Assembly (NCBI GenBank): GCA_905234495.1
Contig: CAJOHE010000007.1
Span: forward strand, 1-64,000
Direction of reading: 5' to 3'
DNA length: 64,000 nucleotides
Origin: an uncultured Eubacterium sp.
Lineage (GTDB): Bacteria; Bacillota; Clostridia; Oscillospirales; Acutalibacteraceae
Part shown: one piece after another, positions 35,017 to 44,150 of the stretch
How the letters are laid out: each line of letters opens with the position of its first letter
Position numbering within the stretch: the stretch's first letter is position 1
The notes under the pieces: model-generated
The model's database searches: none
What the model was told of the DNA's origin: nothing
What the model saw: only the letters and a program-made list of their open reading frames with translations
Translations under genes and position numbers: made by a program

Positions 35017-36705
35017 TTACTTTGTAATCTTAAAGCTGTCGCGAAGCGCAACCGTCCTGTTGAATACGGGCGCGCCGTCGGTTGAATCCTTGTCCTTGCA
35101 GAAGTATCCGTTTCTCATAAACTGATATTTTGCGCCGACCCCGCAGTCGCCGAGAGCCTTTTCAACATAGCCCTGCTTAACAACGAGGGATTCGGGATTG
35201 AGGTTGTCCTCAAACGAGGAAACGCCTTCCTCGTCGCTCGGGTTTTCAACCTCGAAAAGCCTGTCGTAGAGCCTGATTTCGGCAGGCACGTTGTCCTTCG
35301 CGGATACCCAGTGAATCGTGCCCTTGACCTTTCTTCCGTCGGGCGCGTCGCCGCCGAAGGTCTCGGGGTCGTAGGTGCAGTGAACGCAGGAAACGTTTCC
35401 GTCCTCATCAAGGTCGTAGCCCGTACAGGTCACATAGTATGCCTTGTAAAGCCTTACCTCGTTGCCGACGAAAAGTCTGCGGTATTTCTTAATCGGCTCA
35501 ATCATAAAGTCGTTTGATTCAATCCAGAGCTCTTTTGAAAACGGCATTTCCCTCGAACCGTATTCGGGGTGGTCGGGGTGGTATTCGCAGCTGATGCTCT
35601 CAACCTTGTCCTCGGGATAGTTGTCAATGACGAGCTTAACGGGGTCAACGATTGCCATCGCGCGGGGTGACGACGCGCCGAGATGGTCGCGCACGCACGC
35701 CTCAAGAAGCGCGAAATCAACAACGCTGTACGCCTTTGAAACGCCGATCCTGTCGCAGAAATCGCGGATTGCCTCGGGCGGATAGCCGCGCCTTCTCATA
35801 CCGCTGATTGTCGCCATTCTCGGGTCGTCCCAGCCGTCAACAATATTGTCCTGAACAAGCTTCAAGCACTTGCGCTTTGAGGTGAGAGTGTAGTTGAGGT
35901 TGAGCCTTGCAAACTCAATCTGCCTCGGGCGTTCCCATTCGATGAGCTCGTTTACAAACCAGTCGTAAAGCGGTCTGTGATTTTCAAATTCAAGCGAGCA
36001 GAGGGAATGGGTAACTCTCTCGTAAGCGTCGGAAAGGGGATGCGCGAAGTCGTACATCGGGTATACGCACCACTTGTCGCCCGTGCGGTGATGGTGGGCG
36101 TACATAATGCGGTAGATAATCGGGTCGCGCATATTGAGGTTGGGCGACGCCATATCTATTTTTGCGCGAAGCACCATTTTGCCCTCGGGGAATTCGCCCT
36201 TCGTCATACGCTCAAAGAGGTCGAGGTTTTCCTCAACGCTTCTGTCGCGGTAGGGGGAATTCTTGCCGGGCTCGGTGAGCGTTCCGCGGTATTCCCTCAT
36301 CTCTTCGGGGGTGAGCTCGCACACGAACGCCTTGCCCTTTTTGATGAGCTTGATTGCGCACTCATAGAGAAAATCAAAATAGTCGGACGCGTAGTAGACG
36401 TTGTCGTAGTCAAAGCCGAGCCACTTGATGTCCTCTTCGATTGCCTCAACGTATTCGGTATCCTCTTTGACGGGATTCGTGTCGTCAAGACGCAGGTTGC
36501 ATATTCCGCTGTACTTTTCCTTCACGCCGAAATTGATGCAGATAGCCTTGGCGTGACCGATGTGAAGATAGCCGTTCGGCTCGGGCGGAAAACGCGTCTG
36601 GATTCTGCTGTATTTGCCCTCGGCAAGGTCTTCGTCGATAAAATCGTGAATGAAGTTTGAGGGGGCTTCTTTAATCTCGTTATCTCTTTTAATATCTTCT
36701 GCCAT
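35017..36705 (-). CDS. glnS: Glutaminyl-tRNA synthetase
   Basis: 562 aa. Class I signatures: [15 protein letters not shown] (HIGH) near residue 42, [20 protein letters not shown] and the [12 protein letters not shown] segment in place of the KMSKS-like VMSKRK; then the two C-terminal anticodon-binding beta-barrels. Charges tRNA-Gln directly. Most Firmicutes lack GlnRS and use GatCAB amidation, so this gene marks lineages that acquired it. It overlaps gltX by one base, coupling both synthetases. Confidence 0.95.
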   Translation of the reverse strand: MAEDIKRDNEIKEAPSNFIHDFIDEDLAEGKYSRIQTRFPPEPNGYLHIGHAKAICINFGVKEKYSGICNLRLDDTNPVKEDTEYVEAIEEDIKWLGFDYDNVYYASDYFDFLYECAIKLIKKGKAFVCELTPEEMREYRGTLTEPGKNSPYRDRSVEENLDLFERMTKGEFPEGKMVLRAKIDMASPNLNMRDPIIYRIMYAHHHRTGDKWCVYPMYDFAHPLSDAYERVTHSLCSLEFENHRPLYDWFVNELIEWERPRQIEFARLNLNYTLTSKRKCLKLVQDNIVDGWDDPRMATISGMRRRGYPPEAIRDFCDRIGVSKAYSVVDFALLEACVRDHLGASSPRAMAIVDPVKLVIDNYPEDKVESISCEYHPDHPEYGSREMPFSKELWIESNDFMIEPIKKYRRLFVGNEVRLYKAYYVTCTGYDLDEDGNVSCVHCTYDPETFGGDAPDGRKVKGTIHWVSAKDNVPAEIRLYDRLFEVENPSDEEGVSSFEDNLNPESLVVKQGYVEKALGDCGVGAKYQFMRNGYFCKDKDSTDGAPVFNRTVALRDSFKITK

Positions 36706-38366
36706 TATGCTTCCTCTCCGTAAAACTTAATTGCGCCGTCTATTCTGTTTAACACGCGCTCTTTTCCGAGAAGCGCGGTGATTGAATAGAGGTCGGGGGT
36801 GTTTGTCCTGCCCGTGAGAGCAACGCGGATAACCGTTGAAACGTCGCCGACGTGGCCTCTGAACGCCTCGGGGTTCTGCTTGAATTCCTTGACGTTCGGC
36901 GTGCAGCCGCAGGGCTCACATATGCTCTTGATTTTTTCAAACCATGCATCCTTGTCGTCGTCAAGGTCAACGATGTCCCTGTACTTTTCGAGCACCTCAA
37001 CCGCAAGCGCCGGCGTTGCGTTGCCGGTAAGCTCAAAGCAGGGGATAAAGCTCTCGTCGTACATATAGCTGATGTAGTCGGGGATGTCCGACCACTTAGC
37101 GATATCCTTCCTCGGCTTCTTGTTTCCGCGGTCGATGTTGAGAACGGCCTTTGCGTAGTCCGTGTCCTTTTCGTAAAGCGCCGCAAGGTCGGGGTTAAAC
37201 TGCTTTGCCCACTCGTATGAAAGGGCGAAAACCCTGTCCGCGGTCATAGTGCTGATGACGTTTTTTGACACGTCGATAAGCTTCATCATATCAAAGAGCG
37301 CGCCCGAAACGGACATCTTCTTGAGATTGAACGGAAACGCCGAAAGCTCCGCGTCCCTGTTTGCTCTTCTCCAGTCCTCGAAATTGCTGTTGAGAATTGT
37401 GAGAATGTATTCGCTCACGCTTTCCTGCGGGAAGCCTTCCTCAACGTAGTAGGAAACCGCCGCCTCGGGGTCCTTCCTCTTTGAAAGCTTGCGCTTGCCG
37501 CCGTCCTCTTCCTTCATAATCGGAGCGATGTGCGCGTACTTTACAGGTCTGAAACCGAGAGTTTTGAAAAGCTGAATGTGAAGCGGAACGGATGCAATCC
37601 ACTCGTCGCCCCTCACAACGTGGGTCGTGCGCATCAGATGGTCGTCAACCGCGTGGGCGAAATGATAGGTAGGGATGCCGTCGGTTTTGAGAAGAACAAC
37701 GTCGATAACGTTTTCCTGCATCTCAATCTTTCCTCTGATGAGGTCGTCAAACTTTATCCTGTTCTCGGGGTCGCCCATTGATTTGAGACGAAGCGTCCAC
37801 AGCTTGCCCGCGTCAATGTTTGCCTTGATTTCGTCGTATGAGAGGTCGCGGCATTTTGCATATTTGCCCCAGTAGCCCTTGATGTCCTCGTCAGCCTGAG
37901 CCTCGCGGATTTCCTCGAGTTCCTCAGCCGAGCAGAAGCAGGGGTAGGCAAGTCCTTTTTTCACCAAATCCTTTGCAAAGGTCTGATAGATTTCAGCCCT
38001 CTTGCTCTGGGTGTACGGACCGTAGTCGCCCTTTTCGCTGTCGCTTCCGGTAACGCCCTCGTCAACGGTCAGACCGAAATAGTTGAGTCCGTCAACAATC
38101 GCGTCAACGCCGCCCTCAACCTCTCTCTTCTTGTCGGTGTCCTCAATCCTGAGATAGAAAACGCCGTCGGTCACTCTCGCGTTGAGCATCGAAGCCGTTG
38201 CCGCATAGAGGCCGCCGAAATGAAGATAACCCGTCGGGCTCGGCGAGAAACGCGAAACCCTCGCGCCCTCTTTAAGTCCTCTCTCGGGGTAGAGGTTTTC
38301 GTAGTCCTCGGGTGTTTTCAGTATGGTTGGAAATAAAAGCTCAGCAAGCTTTTCAAAATCGCTCAT
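36705..38366 (-). CDS. gltX: Glutamyl-tRNA synthetase
   Basis: 553 aa, longer than the typical ~480. HIGH motif in [16 protein letters not shown] and KMSKS-like [14 protein letters not shown], with [15 protein letters not shown] between. The C-terminal helical anticodon-binding domain ends in [20 protein letters not shown]. Charges tRNA-Glu. First gene of the operon with glnS, typA and hemW; the promoter at 38396-38424 is divergent from the DUF4250 gene. No T-box leader is seen (~30 bases between promoter and start). Confidence 0.95.
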   Translation of the reverse strand: MSDFEKLAELLFPTILKTPEDYENLYPERGLKEGARVSRFSPSPTGYLHFGGLYAATASMLNARVTDGVFYLRIEDTDKKREVEGGVDAIVDGLNYFGLTVDEGVTGSDSEKGDYGPYTQSKRAEIYQTFAKDLVKKGLAYPCFCSAEELEEIREAQADEDIKGYWGKYAKCRDLSYDEIKANIDAGKLWTLRLKSMGDPENRIKFDDLIRGKIEMQENVIDVVLLKTDGIPTYHFAHAVDDHLMRTTHVVRGDEWIASVPLHIQLFKTLGFRPVKYAHIAPIMKEEDGGKRKLSKRKDPEAAVSYYVEEGFPQESVSEYILTILNSNFEDWRRANRDAELSAFPFNLKKMSVSGALFDMMKLIDVSKNVISTMTADRVFALSYEWAKQFNPDLAALYEKDTDYAKAVLNIDRGNKKPRKDIAKWSDIPDYISYMYDESFIPCFELTGNATPALAVEVLEKYRDIVDLDDDKDAWFEKIKSICEPCGCTPNVKEFKQNPEAFRGHVGDVSTVIRVALTGRTNTPDLYSITALLGKERVLNRIDGAIKFYGEEA

Positions 38367-38395
38367 AGTTTTAACCTCAAAAATTTTTATGTTAT

Positions 38396-38424
38396 ATTAT
38401 CGCACAACTCAGTAAAATAATCAA
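38396..38424 (-). promoter_or_regulatory. Promoter of gltX-glnS-typA-hemW
   Basis: Minus strand TTGATT (38424-38419), 17-bp spacer, GATAAT (38401-38396). Confidence 0.6.
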
Positions 38425-38444
38425 TATTAAATACTATATTTTTC

Positions 38445-38473
38445 TTGAAACCTTTGAAATTTAATAGTAAAAT
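38445..38473 (+). promoter_or_regulatory. Promoter of the DUF4250 gene
   Basis: TTGAAA (38445-38450), 17-bp spacer, TAAAAT (38468-38473), 21 bases before the start codon. Confidence 0.6.
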
Positions 38474-38493
38474 ACAATATATGGAGGTGCGAT

Positions 38494-38670
38494 ATGGAAT
38501 TACCGAACGACCCGTTTATGCTTATGAGCGTTGTCAATATGAAACTTCGCGACCGCTACAAAAGCCTCGACGAGCTCTGCGACGATATGAATATAAGCAG
38601 GGAAGAGCTCTGCGAAAAGCTTCGCGCGGCGGGGTTTGAGTACAGCGAGGAAAACAAAAAATTCTGGTAA
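38494..38670 (+). CDS. DUF4250 domain protein
   Basis: 58 aa, ATG at 38494 behind GGAGGTG. The pattern LPNDPFMLMSVVNMKLRD, RYKSLDELCDDMNI and a C-terminal EYSEENKKFW matches DUF4250, a short helical protein found in Firmicutes and some Gram-negatives. The helix-turn-helix-like arrangement suggests a nucleic-acid or protein-binding role, but the function is unknown. It has its own promoter, and a second promoter follows for the rubrerythrin gene. Confidence 0.85.
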   Translation: MELPNDPFMLMSVVNMKLRDRYKSLDELCDDMNISREELCEKLRAAGFEYSEENKKFW

Positions 38671-38682
38671 AGATTATATTTC

Positions 38683-38711
38683 TTGACCGGCGTTTCCCGT
38701 TATGTTATAAT
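38683..38711 (+). promoter_or_regulatory. Promoter of the rubrerythrin gene
   Basis: TTGACC (38683-38688), 17-bp spacer, TATAAT (38706-38711). Confidence 0.7.
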
Positions 38712-38749
38712 TGAATTACAAAATAAATTGTTATTAAGGAGAAAAAACT

Positions 38750-39286
38750 ATGGCTAAAAAGTATTATTGCCCCGTATGCGGCTACGAGAGCGACGAACCC
38801 ATCGACGTTTGCCCGATTTGCGGCGCAAAGATGGCTGAAAGAGAAGCAACAGACGGTCTTACCTGGGCAAGCGAGCACAAGGTTGGAATCATCGACGGCG
38901 TTGACGAGGAAATCGTTCAGGGCCTTCGCGAGAACTTCACAGGCGAATGCTCAGAGGTAGGTATGTATCTTGCTATGTCAAGAGTAGCTTTCAGAGAGGG
39001 CTATCCCGAAATCGGTCTCTACTGGGAAAAGGCTGCTTACGAAGAGGCTGACCACGCTGCAAGATTTGCGGAGATGCTCGGCGAGGTTGTAACCGACAGC
39101 ACAAAGAAGAATCTCGAGATGCGCGTTGCAGCGGAAAACGGCGCAACACTCGGCAAGACAGAGCTTGCAAAGAAGGCAAAGGCTCAGGGCCTCGACGCTA
39201 TCCACGATTCAGTTCACGAGATGGCACGCGACGAAGCCCGTCACGGTCAGGCATTTGAAGGACTTCTCAAGAGGTATTTCGGTTGA
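38750..39286 (+). CDS. Reverse rubrerythrin (NADH-linked peroxidase)
   Basis: 178 aa. The rubredoxin-type CPVC...CPIC iron site comes first (residues ~7-25), followed by the ferritin-like diiron domain with [24 protein letters not shown] and [13 protein letters not shown]. This N-terminal rubredoxin order is the reverse of classical rubrerythrin and is known from clostridial rev-Rbr, which reduces H2O2 and O2 with NADH-derived electrons. Strong promoter and AAGGAG site. Followed by a terminator and then the superoxide reductase gene. Confidence 0.93.
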   Translation: MAKKYYCPVCGYESDEPIDVCPICGAKMAEREATDGLTWASEHKVGIIDGVDEEIVQGLRENFTGECSEVGMYLAMSRVAFREGYPEIGLYWEKAAYEEADHAARFAEMLGEVVTDSTKKNLEMRVAAENGATLGKTELAKKAKAQGLDAIHDSVHEMARDEARHGQAFEGLLKRYFG

Positions 39287-39291
39287 TTTAC

Positions 39292-39327
39292 AAAAAGCAC
39301 TGTGCCGTTTCGGTATAGTGCTTTTTT
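39292..39327 (+). terminator. Terminator after rubrerythrin
   Basis: AAAAAGCACT (39292-39301) and AGTGCTTTTTT (39317-39327) enclose a short inner hairpin. Confidence 0.8.
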
Positions 39328-39339
39328 AGATGGTTTAAT

Positions 39340-39561
39340 ATGGAAAAGAAAAACAAAAAGATTGTGGCAATTGTAATAATAGGCGTTGTAGCGGCTCTTA
39401 TTATAGTTGTTTCCACGATTATTATGACTGCCGGTTCGCTCTTTTTAGTTGACAAATCTCTTGACGAAGGTATGCAGCGGATAAAAGAAGCAGCTACTCA
39501 GGAAATTACAACAGGAGAAGCTGTTACGGAATCGGTAGAGGAAAGCACAGAATTATCTTAA
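39340..39561 (+). CDS. Small single-pass membrane protein
   Basis: 73 aa. A Lys-rich start, one strong helix (residues ~8-37, Ile/Val-rich) and an acidic Thr/Glu-rich tail. No classical ribosome site is visible and the gene lies close after a terminator, so expression is uncertain. It precedes the superoxide reductase gene by 22 bases and may be co-transcribed. I do not recognise a family. Confidence 0.45.
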   Translation: MEKKNKKIVAIVIIGVVAALIIVVSTIIMTAGSLFLVDKSLDEGMQRIKEAATQEITTGEAVTESVEESTELS

Positions 39562-39583
39562 TGATTCATAAGGAGGAAGAATT

Positions 39584-39958
39584 ATGGAAATGAAGTTTTA
39601 TCGCTGTGCGCACTGCGGACAGATAGTTGCAATCGTTAAGGGCACGGGCGTGCCGATTATGTGCTGCGGAGAAAAGATGCAGGAAATCATTCCCGGCACC
39701 ACCGAAGCGGCAACCGAAAAGCACATTCCCGTTTATACGGTTGAGGGCAACAAGGTATTCGTAACGGTGGGCGAGGTAGAGCATCCGATGCTTCCCGAGC
39801 ACTATATCGAATGGGTTTCGCTCAAGACGAAGCTCGGCAATCAGCGCAAGGCTTTAAAGCCCGGTGACGCGCCGAAAACCTGTTTCTCATTATGCGACGG
39901 CGACGAGGTTGAAGCGGTTTACGCATACTGCAATCTTCACTCGCTCTGGAAAGCGTAA
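39584..39958 (+). CDS. Superoxide reductase (desulfoferrodoxin type)
   Basis: 124 aa, AAGGAGGA site. N-terminal desulforedoxin-like iron site (CAHC...MCCGEKM), then the catalytic Fe centre ligands: His in EKHIPVY, the HP and EHYIEW segment, and CNLHSLW near the C-terminus. Reduces superoxide to H2O2, which the rubrerythrin encoded upstream can remove. The pairing forms a compact oxygen-defence cluster. Confidence 0.93.
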   Translation: MEMKFYRCAHCGQIVAIVKGTGVPIMCCGEKMQEIIPGTTEAATEKHIPVYTVEGNKVFVTVGEVEHPMLPEHYIEWVSLKTKLGNQRKALKPGDAPKTCFSLCDGDEVEAVYAYCNLHSLWKA

Positions 39959-39981
39959 ACACACGGCTTAATAAATCATAT

Positions 39982-40017
39982 TGCAGGGGTGACAACGGTC
40001 GCCCCTGCACATTTTTT
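39982..40017 (+). terminator. Terminator built from a dispersed palindromic repeat
   Basis: TGCAGGGGTGAC (39982-39993), loop AACG, GTCGCCCCTGCA (39998-40009), with one T-G pair, then six T. The GGGG(C/T)GAC core resembles the palindromic pieces at 31.57 and 32.1 kb. Confidence 0.8.
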
Positions 40018-40168
40018 GGATAGCTTTCTAAAAAATATTAATTTTAAAATTCTGTTGCTTTTTTGTTTTAAAGAGTATATAATTAAAATGATATATTCTA
40101 ACTATCGGAAAATATTGCGCACAGGGCATATTCGGGCATTCCCGCCGCCCTGCAAGGAAGGTAATAAT

Positions 40169-41383
40169 ATGAACAATTATGATTCCGACAAAAAGACCAT
40201 ACTTATGGCTGACGACAGCACGATTAATCTTGAAATGATTTCGGTTATGGTCGGCGACGTTTACAATCTCAAATTCGCCACCGACGGTCAGAAGGCTCTC
40301 GACATTGTCAGAAGGGATAAGGATATAGACCTCGTCCTTCTTGATATGATTATGCCCTATATGAGCGGTACGGAATTTCTTATCGAGGCAAAAAAGGACC
40401 CCGAGCTCAAGAACATTCCCGTAATTGCGCTCACCACTTCCGAAGACAACGAGGCTGCCTGCCTCAATCTCGGCGCGGTTGACTTTATCAAAAAGCCCTT
40501 CCCGATTCGTACTGCCGTTCTTGCAAAGATAGAAAACGCCCTCAACTCAACCCAGAAGTCGACGGGCTTTGAGCTTGATTCATACATAAACGCTCTTTTC
40601 TCGGAATATCAGACGGTATATCTTATCGACGCGGTAAACGATTCCTACGAATCAATTTCCGAGGACGAAAACATCATCTCTCTCAACCTTCCCACCAAGG
40701 GCGAGAATTTCTTTGAGGATTTCAGGGAAAACGCAAAAAAGGTCGTTTATCCCGAGGACTGCGAGTATATGATGAACGCATTTGATAAGGACACTCTTAT
40801 CACAACGCTTCGTTCAAATCAGGGCTTCGCGATGGATTACCGCCTTTCAATCGGCGGCGAGCCGAAGCATTACCGCCTCAAGGCGATGCTCGTTCCTGAT
40901 GAAAACCCGCAGATTATTATAGGCATCATCAGCACCGAGGAAGAAATCATCGGTATGGAAACGCTCTACGCCTTCCGAAACGACGCGAGAAATTACGCCT
41001 CAATCGCTCAGGCGCTTGCACAGGATTATATGTGCATCTACTACGTTCATCTTGCGAGCAACAGGTTTATTGAATACACCTGCGTTCCCGAGTATGAACC
41101 CCTTCAGCTTGAAAAGAGCGGCGACAACTTCTTCACCTTCGGTCTCAAGAGCTTCCTTCGCGGCGTAAACCCGGTTGACACCGAGAGGGTTACTCATCAG
41201 TTCACAAAGGAAAACGTGCTCAAAACGATTGAGGAACACAAGGCGTTCACAATTCAGTTCAGGCTCACCTTTGAAGAGAGCGACGAATACGTTTCCCTCA
41301 AGGCTACAAAGCTTATCAACGACGGCATCGAATACCTCGTTGTGGGCATCAGCAACATCGACGCGCAGATGAATGCGCAGTAA
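40169..41383 (+). CDS. Receiver-domain protein with PAS-like sensory regions and no output domain
   Basis: 404 aa from the ATG at 40169 behind AAGGAAGG; the frame is open upstream without a ribosome site. Residues ~8-130 are a CheY-like receiver with D59 (LVLLDMIMP) and DFIKKPF. Two similar PAS-like regions follow (~140-260 and ~265-395). Each starts with a tyrosine-rich strand and carries a FF(E/T)F segment; the first ends in a YRLKAMLVPDENPQIIIGI-type strand and the second in a YVSLKATKLI-type strand. Proteins with this layout usually end in GGDEF or a kinase; here translation stops after the second region. No kinase is adjacent. The ~150-base leader is AT-rich. Confidence 0.75.
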   Translation: MNNYDSDKKTILMADDSTINLEMISVMVGDVYNLKFATDGQKALDIVRRDKDIDLVLLDMIMPYMSGTEFLIEAKKDPELKNIPVIALTTSEDNEAACLNLGAVDFIKKPFPIRTAVLAKIENALNSTQKSTGFELDSYINALFSEYQTVYLIDAVNDSYESISEDENIISLNLPTKGENFFEDFRENAKKVVYPEDCEYMMNAFDKDTLITTLRSNQGFAMDYRLSIGGEPKHYRLKAMLVPDENPQIIIGIISTEEEIIGMETLYAFRNDARNYASIAQALAQDYMCIYYVHLASNRFIEYTCVPEYEPLQLEKSGDNFFTFGLKSFLRGVNPVDTERVTHQFTKENVLKTIEEHKAFTIQFRLTFEESDEYVSLKATKLINDGIEYLVVGISNIDAQMNAQ

Positions 41384-41449
41384 ATAATAATCAAGGGCTG
41401 TCACGCGCAGCCCTTTTTGTTTTTGTAAAAAACTGTCAAATAATCACGA

Positions 41450-41478
41450 TTGAAAAACGCCCGCCCCTGTGATATAAT
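41450..41478 (+). promoter_or_regulatory. Promoter of small membrane protein
   Basis: TTGAAA (41450-41455), 17-bp spacer, TATAAT (41473-41478). Confidence 0.65.
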
Positions 41479-41508
41479 GCGGTTAGAAAAACAAAAGGGG
41501 GCGGGAAT

Positions 41509-41751
41509 ATGCTTTATACCATCGGCGCATACGTCGGCAAAATTCTTCTCGGCGCGCTTATCGGCGGGCTCATTCCGATAATAATTGCCATCGTGAAAAA
41601 GCGCCCGAAATACGGGCTCATATCCTGTCTTGTCTGCGCACTTTCGGGCATCATTCATCCCCTTGCGGCGGCGCTTATGGGATTAATCTGCATCATCTAT
41701 TTCTTCGCAACCCAGAACCCGCCGAAAAGTGACGAGGATTCATCGGAATAA
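41509..41751 (+). CDS. Small membrane protein
   Basis: 80 aa, GGGGGCGGG site. Two or three hydrophobic helices (residues ~5-28, ~35-50, ~52-67) around a basic KKRPKYG loop and an acidic C-terminus. It has its own promoter and looks expressed. No family assigned. Confidence 0.6.
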   Translation: MLYTIGAYVGKILLGALIGGLIPIIIAIVKKRPKYGLISCLVCALSGIIHPLAAALMGLICIIYFFATQNPPKSDEDSSE

Positions 41752-41835
41752 CGTGCGGCTTTACCTCATATATCTTTTGGTAAAGAGCCCCAAAAATAAT
41801 TACAGAATTTTAACTTTTTTGTAGAATAATTGTTA

Positions 41836-41864
41836 TTGACATATATAAGAATTAAAAATATAAT
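41836..41864 (+). promoter_or_regulatory. Promoter of the VanW repeat protein
   Basis: TTGACA (41836-41841), 17-bp spacer, TATAAT (41859-41864): full consensus. Confidence 0.8.
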
Positions 41865-41907
41865 ATACCTTGTACTTTTCTAAGATTACATACGAGGAGA
41901 CAGGATT

Positions 41908-43410
41908 ATGAAAAGAGCTTTAAGTTTACTTCTTGCAGTTCTTATGGCGACAAGCGTTGCGGCGGGACTCAACTTCTCAGCTTCCGCTTTGTGCACTCAC
42001 GAAAACGCTTACCGTGTTGACGAGGCTGACCCGACTTACACCTCGGACGGCTACACGGGCGACCTCTACTGCCCCGACTGCGATACGATAATTGAATACG
42101 GCACGATTATTCCGATGCTCATCGAAAACGGCTGGGTTCATCTTGAAGACGGCAACTGGATGTACTACAAGGACGGCTGCGTAGTTTACAACTGGCAGGA
42201 GATTGACGGCGTGTGGTACTTCTTTGACGGCAGCGGAATTATGCTCACGGGCTGGCAGGAAATTGACGGCAACTGGTACTATTTCAAGTCAAGCGGCGCA
42301 ATGGTTACCGACTGGGTAAAAATTGACGGCTCTTGGTATTATTTCGACGGCAGCGGCGTAATGCAGAAGGGCTGGCTTCAGCTTGACGACAACTGGTACT
42401 ACTTAAAGCCGGGCGGCGCAATGGTTACGGGCTGGCGCTCAATCGGCGGCAAGAGCTACTATTTCAACAACAGCGGCGTTATGCAGACAAGCTGGGTTAA
42501 GGTTGACGGCAAGTGGTACTATCTCGATAATAACGGCGCGGCTGTTTCGGGCTGGAAGAAGATAGGCAAGGCGTGGTTCTATTTCAACAAGTACGCAATG
42601 AGAACCGGCTGGCAGAAGATTGACGGCGCTTGGTACTATATGAACGCCAACGGCAGAATGCAGACGGGCTGGACGAAGGTAAGCGGCAAATGGTATTACC
42701 TCGGCAAAAACGGCAAGATGCAGACGGGTTGGCTCAAGCTGGGCGGCAAGTGGTATTATCTCAACACCAACGGCTCAATGCAGACGGGCTGGAAGACCAT
42801 CGGCGGCAAGAGCTATTACTTCGATTATAACGGCGTATGGCGCAAGGGCTTCTACAACGAATATGCAAGCTACGGTTCCGACTATGTAAATAACTACAAC
42901 AGAACCCAGAACCTCAGAATTGCTTCAAGCTATATCGACGGAACAATTCTTCAGCCGGGCGAAATCTTCGACTTCAACGCAATCGTAGGACCGAGAACTT
43001 CCGCAAGAGGATATCTTCCCGCACCGGTATTCACGGGTCCCACAACCCACGCTGACGAAGTGGGCGGCGGTATCTGTCAGGTTTCCTCAACAATCTTCAA
43101 CGCGGCTCTTTACGCAAACTTCGAGATTGTTGAAAGACATCAGCACACGCAGAGAGTTTACTACGTTCCGTTCGGCAGAGACGCCGCTATGTATCAGAAC
43201 GTAAATAACTTCCGTTTCAGAAACACCTCGGGCAAGACGATTAAAATTCATATGACGGTTGAAAACGGCACAATCACCTGTACCTTCTACACCGCGGAAT
43301 ACGTTAAGCCCCCGAAGGTTACTCTCGACGTTACCCAGAGCGGCAACACGTTCACTCTCAGAAGATATGTAAACGGCGTTTGCAACTACACGACCACAAG
43401 CACATATTAA
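41908..43410 (+). CDS. Secreted VanW-domain protein with 12 wall-binding repeats
   Basis: 500 aa, AGGAGA site. Signal peptide (MKRALSLLLAVLMATSVAAG). A small CTHE...YCPDCD module (residues ~31-65) has Cys and His spaced like a zinc knuckle, as often seen in Ruminococcus surface proteins. Twelve ~20-residue repeats of the choline-binding type (TGWxxIDGxWYYF.SxGxM, residues ~74-312) follow, then a VanW domain (~313-470) with GEIFDFNAIVG and HADEVGGGICQVSSTIF. VanW domains are linked to cell-wall and glycopeptide loci, but their chemistry is unknown. The repeats should tether it to a choline-like or polysaccharide wall ligand. It is expressed from a consensus promoter. Confidence 0.9.
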   Translation: MKRALSLLLAVLMATSVAAGLNFSASALCTHENAYRVDEADPTYTSDGYTGDLYCPDCDTIIEYGTIIPMLIENGWVHLEDGNWMYYKDGCVVYNWQEIDGVWYFFDGSGIMLTGWQEIDGNWYYFKSSGAMVTDWVKIDGSWYYFDGSGVMQKGWLQLDDNWYYLKPGGAMVTGWRSIGGKSYYFNNSGVMQTSWVKVDGKWYYLDNNGAAVSGWKKIGKAWFYFNKYAMRTGWQKIDGAWYYMNANGRMQTGWTKVSGKWYYLGKNGKMQTGWLKLGGKWYYLNTNGSMQTGWKTIGGKSYYFDYNGVWRKGFYNEYASYGSDYVNNYNRTQNLRIASSYIDGTILQPGEIFDFNAIVGPRTSARGYLPAPVFTGPTTHADEVGGGICQVSSTIFNAALYANFEIVERHQHTQRVYYVPFGRDAAMYQNVNNFRFRNTSGKTIKIHMTVENGTITCTFYTAEYVKPPKVTLDVTQSGNTFTLRRYVNGVCNYTTTSTY

Positions 43411-43453
43411 TAAGATTTCAGGGCGGGTTATCACACCCGCCCGTTTATTCATA

Positions 43454-43482
43454 TTGACTAAAAATACCTGTAATGATATAAT
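43454..43482 (+). promoter_or_regulatory. Promoter upstream of the 43514 gene and obg
   Basis: TTGACT (43454-43459), 17-bp spacer, TATAAT (43477-43482). Confidence 0.7.
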
Positions 43483-43513
43483 CAAGTAAATTAATTATAA
43501 AGGCGGGATTGTT

Positions 43514-44146
43514 TTGCGCAAAAGGATAATTTCAAATATTTCTCAGAACTTAAAAAACTTTGCAAAGGACTATTTCTTTTTCCAGATAGCAGTCGGATGC
43601 GCCGCGTTTGTTGTGGCGATTATCCTGTTCATAATGAAACCCGAGGAAAAGGGCTTCGTAATCGCGGGCGTGTGCTGCCTTGCGGGCTCGTTCATCTATA
43701 TCGCAAAGGCGTATATGACGCTGCTTCTTTTCCACGGCCTCGGCGAGCTGATTGAAACGAATCAGAAAATTCTCAAAGAGCTCGGCGGCGACATCGGTGC
43801 GAAGGAGGAAAAGAAGGAGGTCAAGCTCGAAAACGTCTACGACACCGTTGAGTACGACCCCGAAACGATGCTCAAAAGAAAGGGCAAGGTTTTCATCCGC
43901 GACCGCTTTGTTTCCGTTTCGTCAAAGCACATAAGCTTTAAGGAAATACTCGCCTTTGACAAGGGCAACGAAGTGCTTGAAAACTATGGCTTTGAAAACC
44001 TCGATTACACCGTTTATCACATCAAGACAACCGACGGCAACTACTATTTCTCGGTTGTTGACCCGATTGAAGAGCGCTCTTTCAGAAAAGAGCTTCACAG
44101 CAGACTGACCGCGGCAAAGGCTGCGGAAGCGGACAAAGAGAACTAA
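43514..44146 (+). CDS. Membrane-anchored protein of unknown function
   Basis: 210 aa, TTG start behind AAGGCGGGA. Two helices (residues ~22-43 and ~48-72), then a Lys/Glu-rich linker and a cytoplasmic domain with KGKVFIRDRFVSVSSKHISF and YHIKTTDGNYYFSVVDPIEE, which reads as a small beta-rich, PH-like domain. No family assigned with confidence. It directly precedes obg (4-base gap) and shares its promoter. Confidence 0.55.
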   Translation: MRKRIISNISQNLKNFAKDYFFFQIAVGCAAFVVAIILFIMKPEEKGFVIAGVCCLAGSFIYIAKAYMTLLLFHGLGELIETNQKILKELGGDIGAKEEKKEVKLENVYDTVEYDPETMLKRKGKVFIRDRFVSVSSKHISFKEILAFDKGNEVLENYGFENLDYTVYHIKTTDGNYYFSVVDPIEERSFRKELHSRLTAAKAAEADKEN

Positions 44147-44150
44147 GATT

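Noticed and set aside
39989..40168. Upstream extension of the receiver-PAS protein
   Set aside because: It runs through a terminator hairpin and an AT-rich region; the ribosome site AAGGAAGG points to 40169.
41908..42845. Repeat DNA of the VanW protein as CRISPR or tandem-repeat artefact
   Set aside because: The ~60-base periodicity is in frame and encodes varied GW/WYY repeats; there are no spacers.
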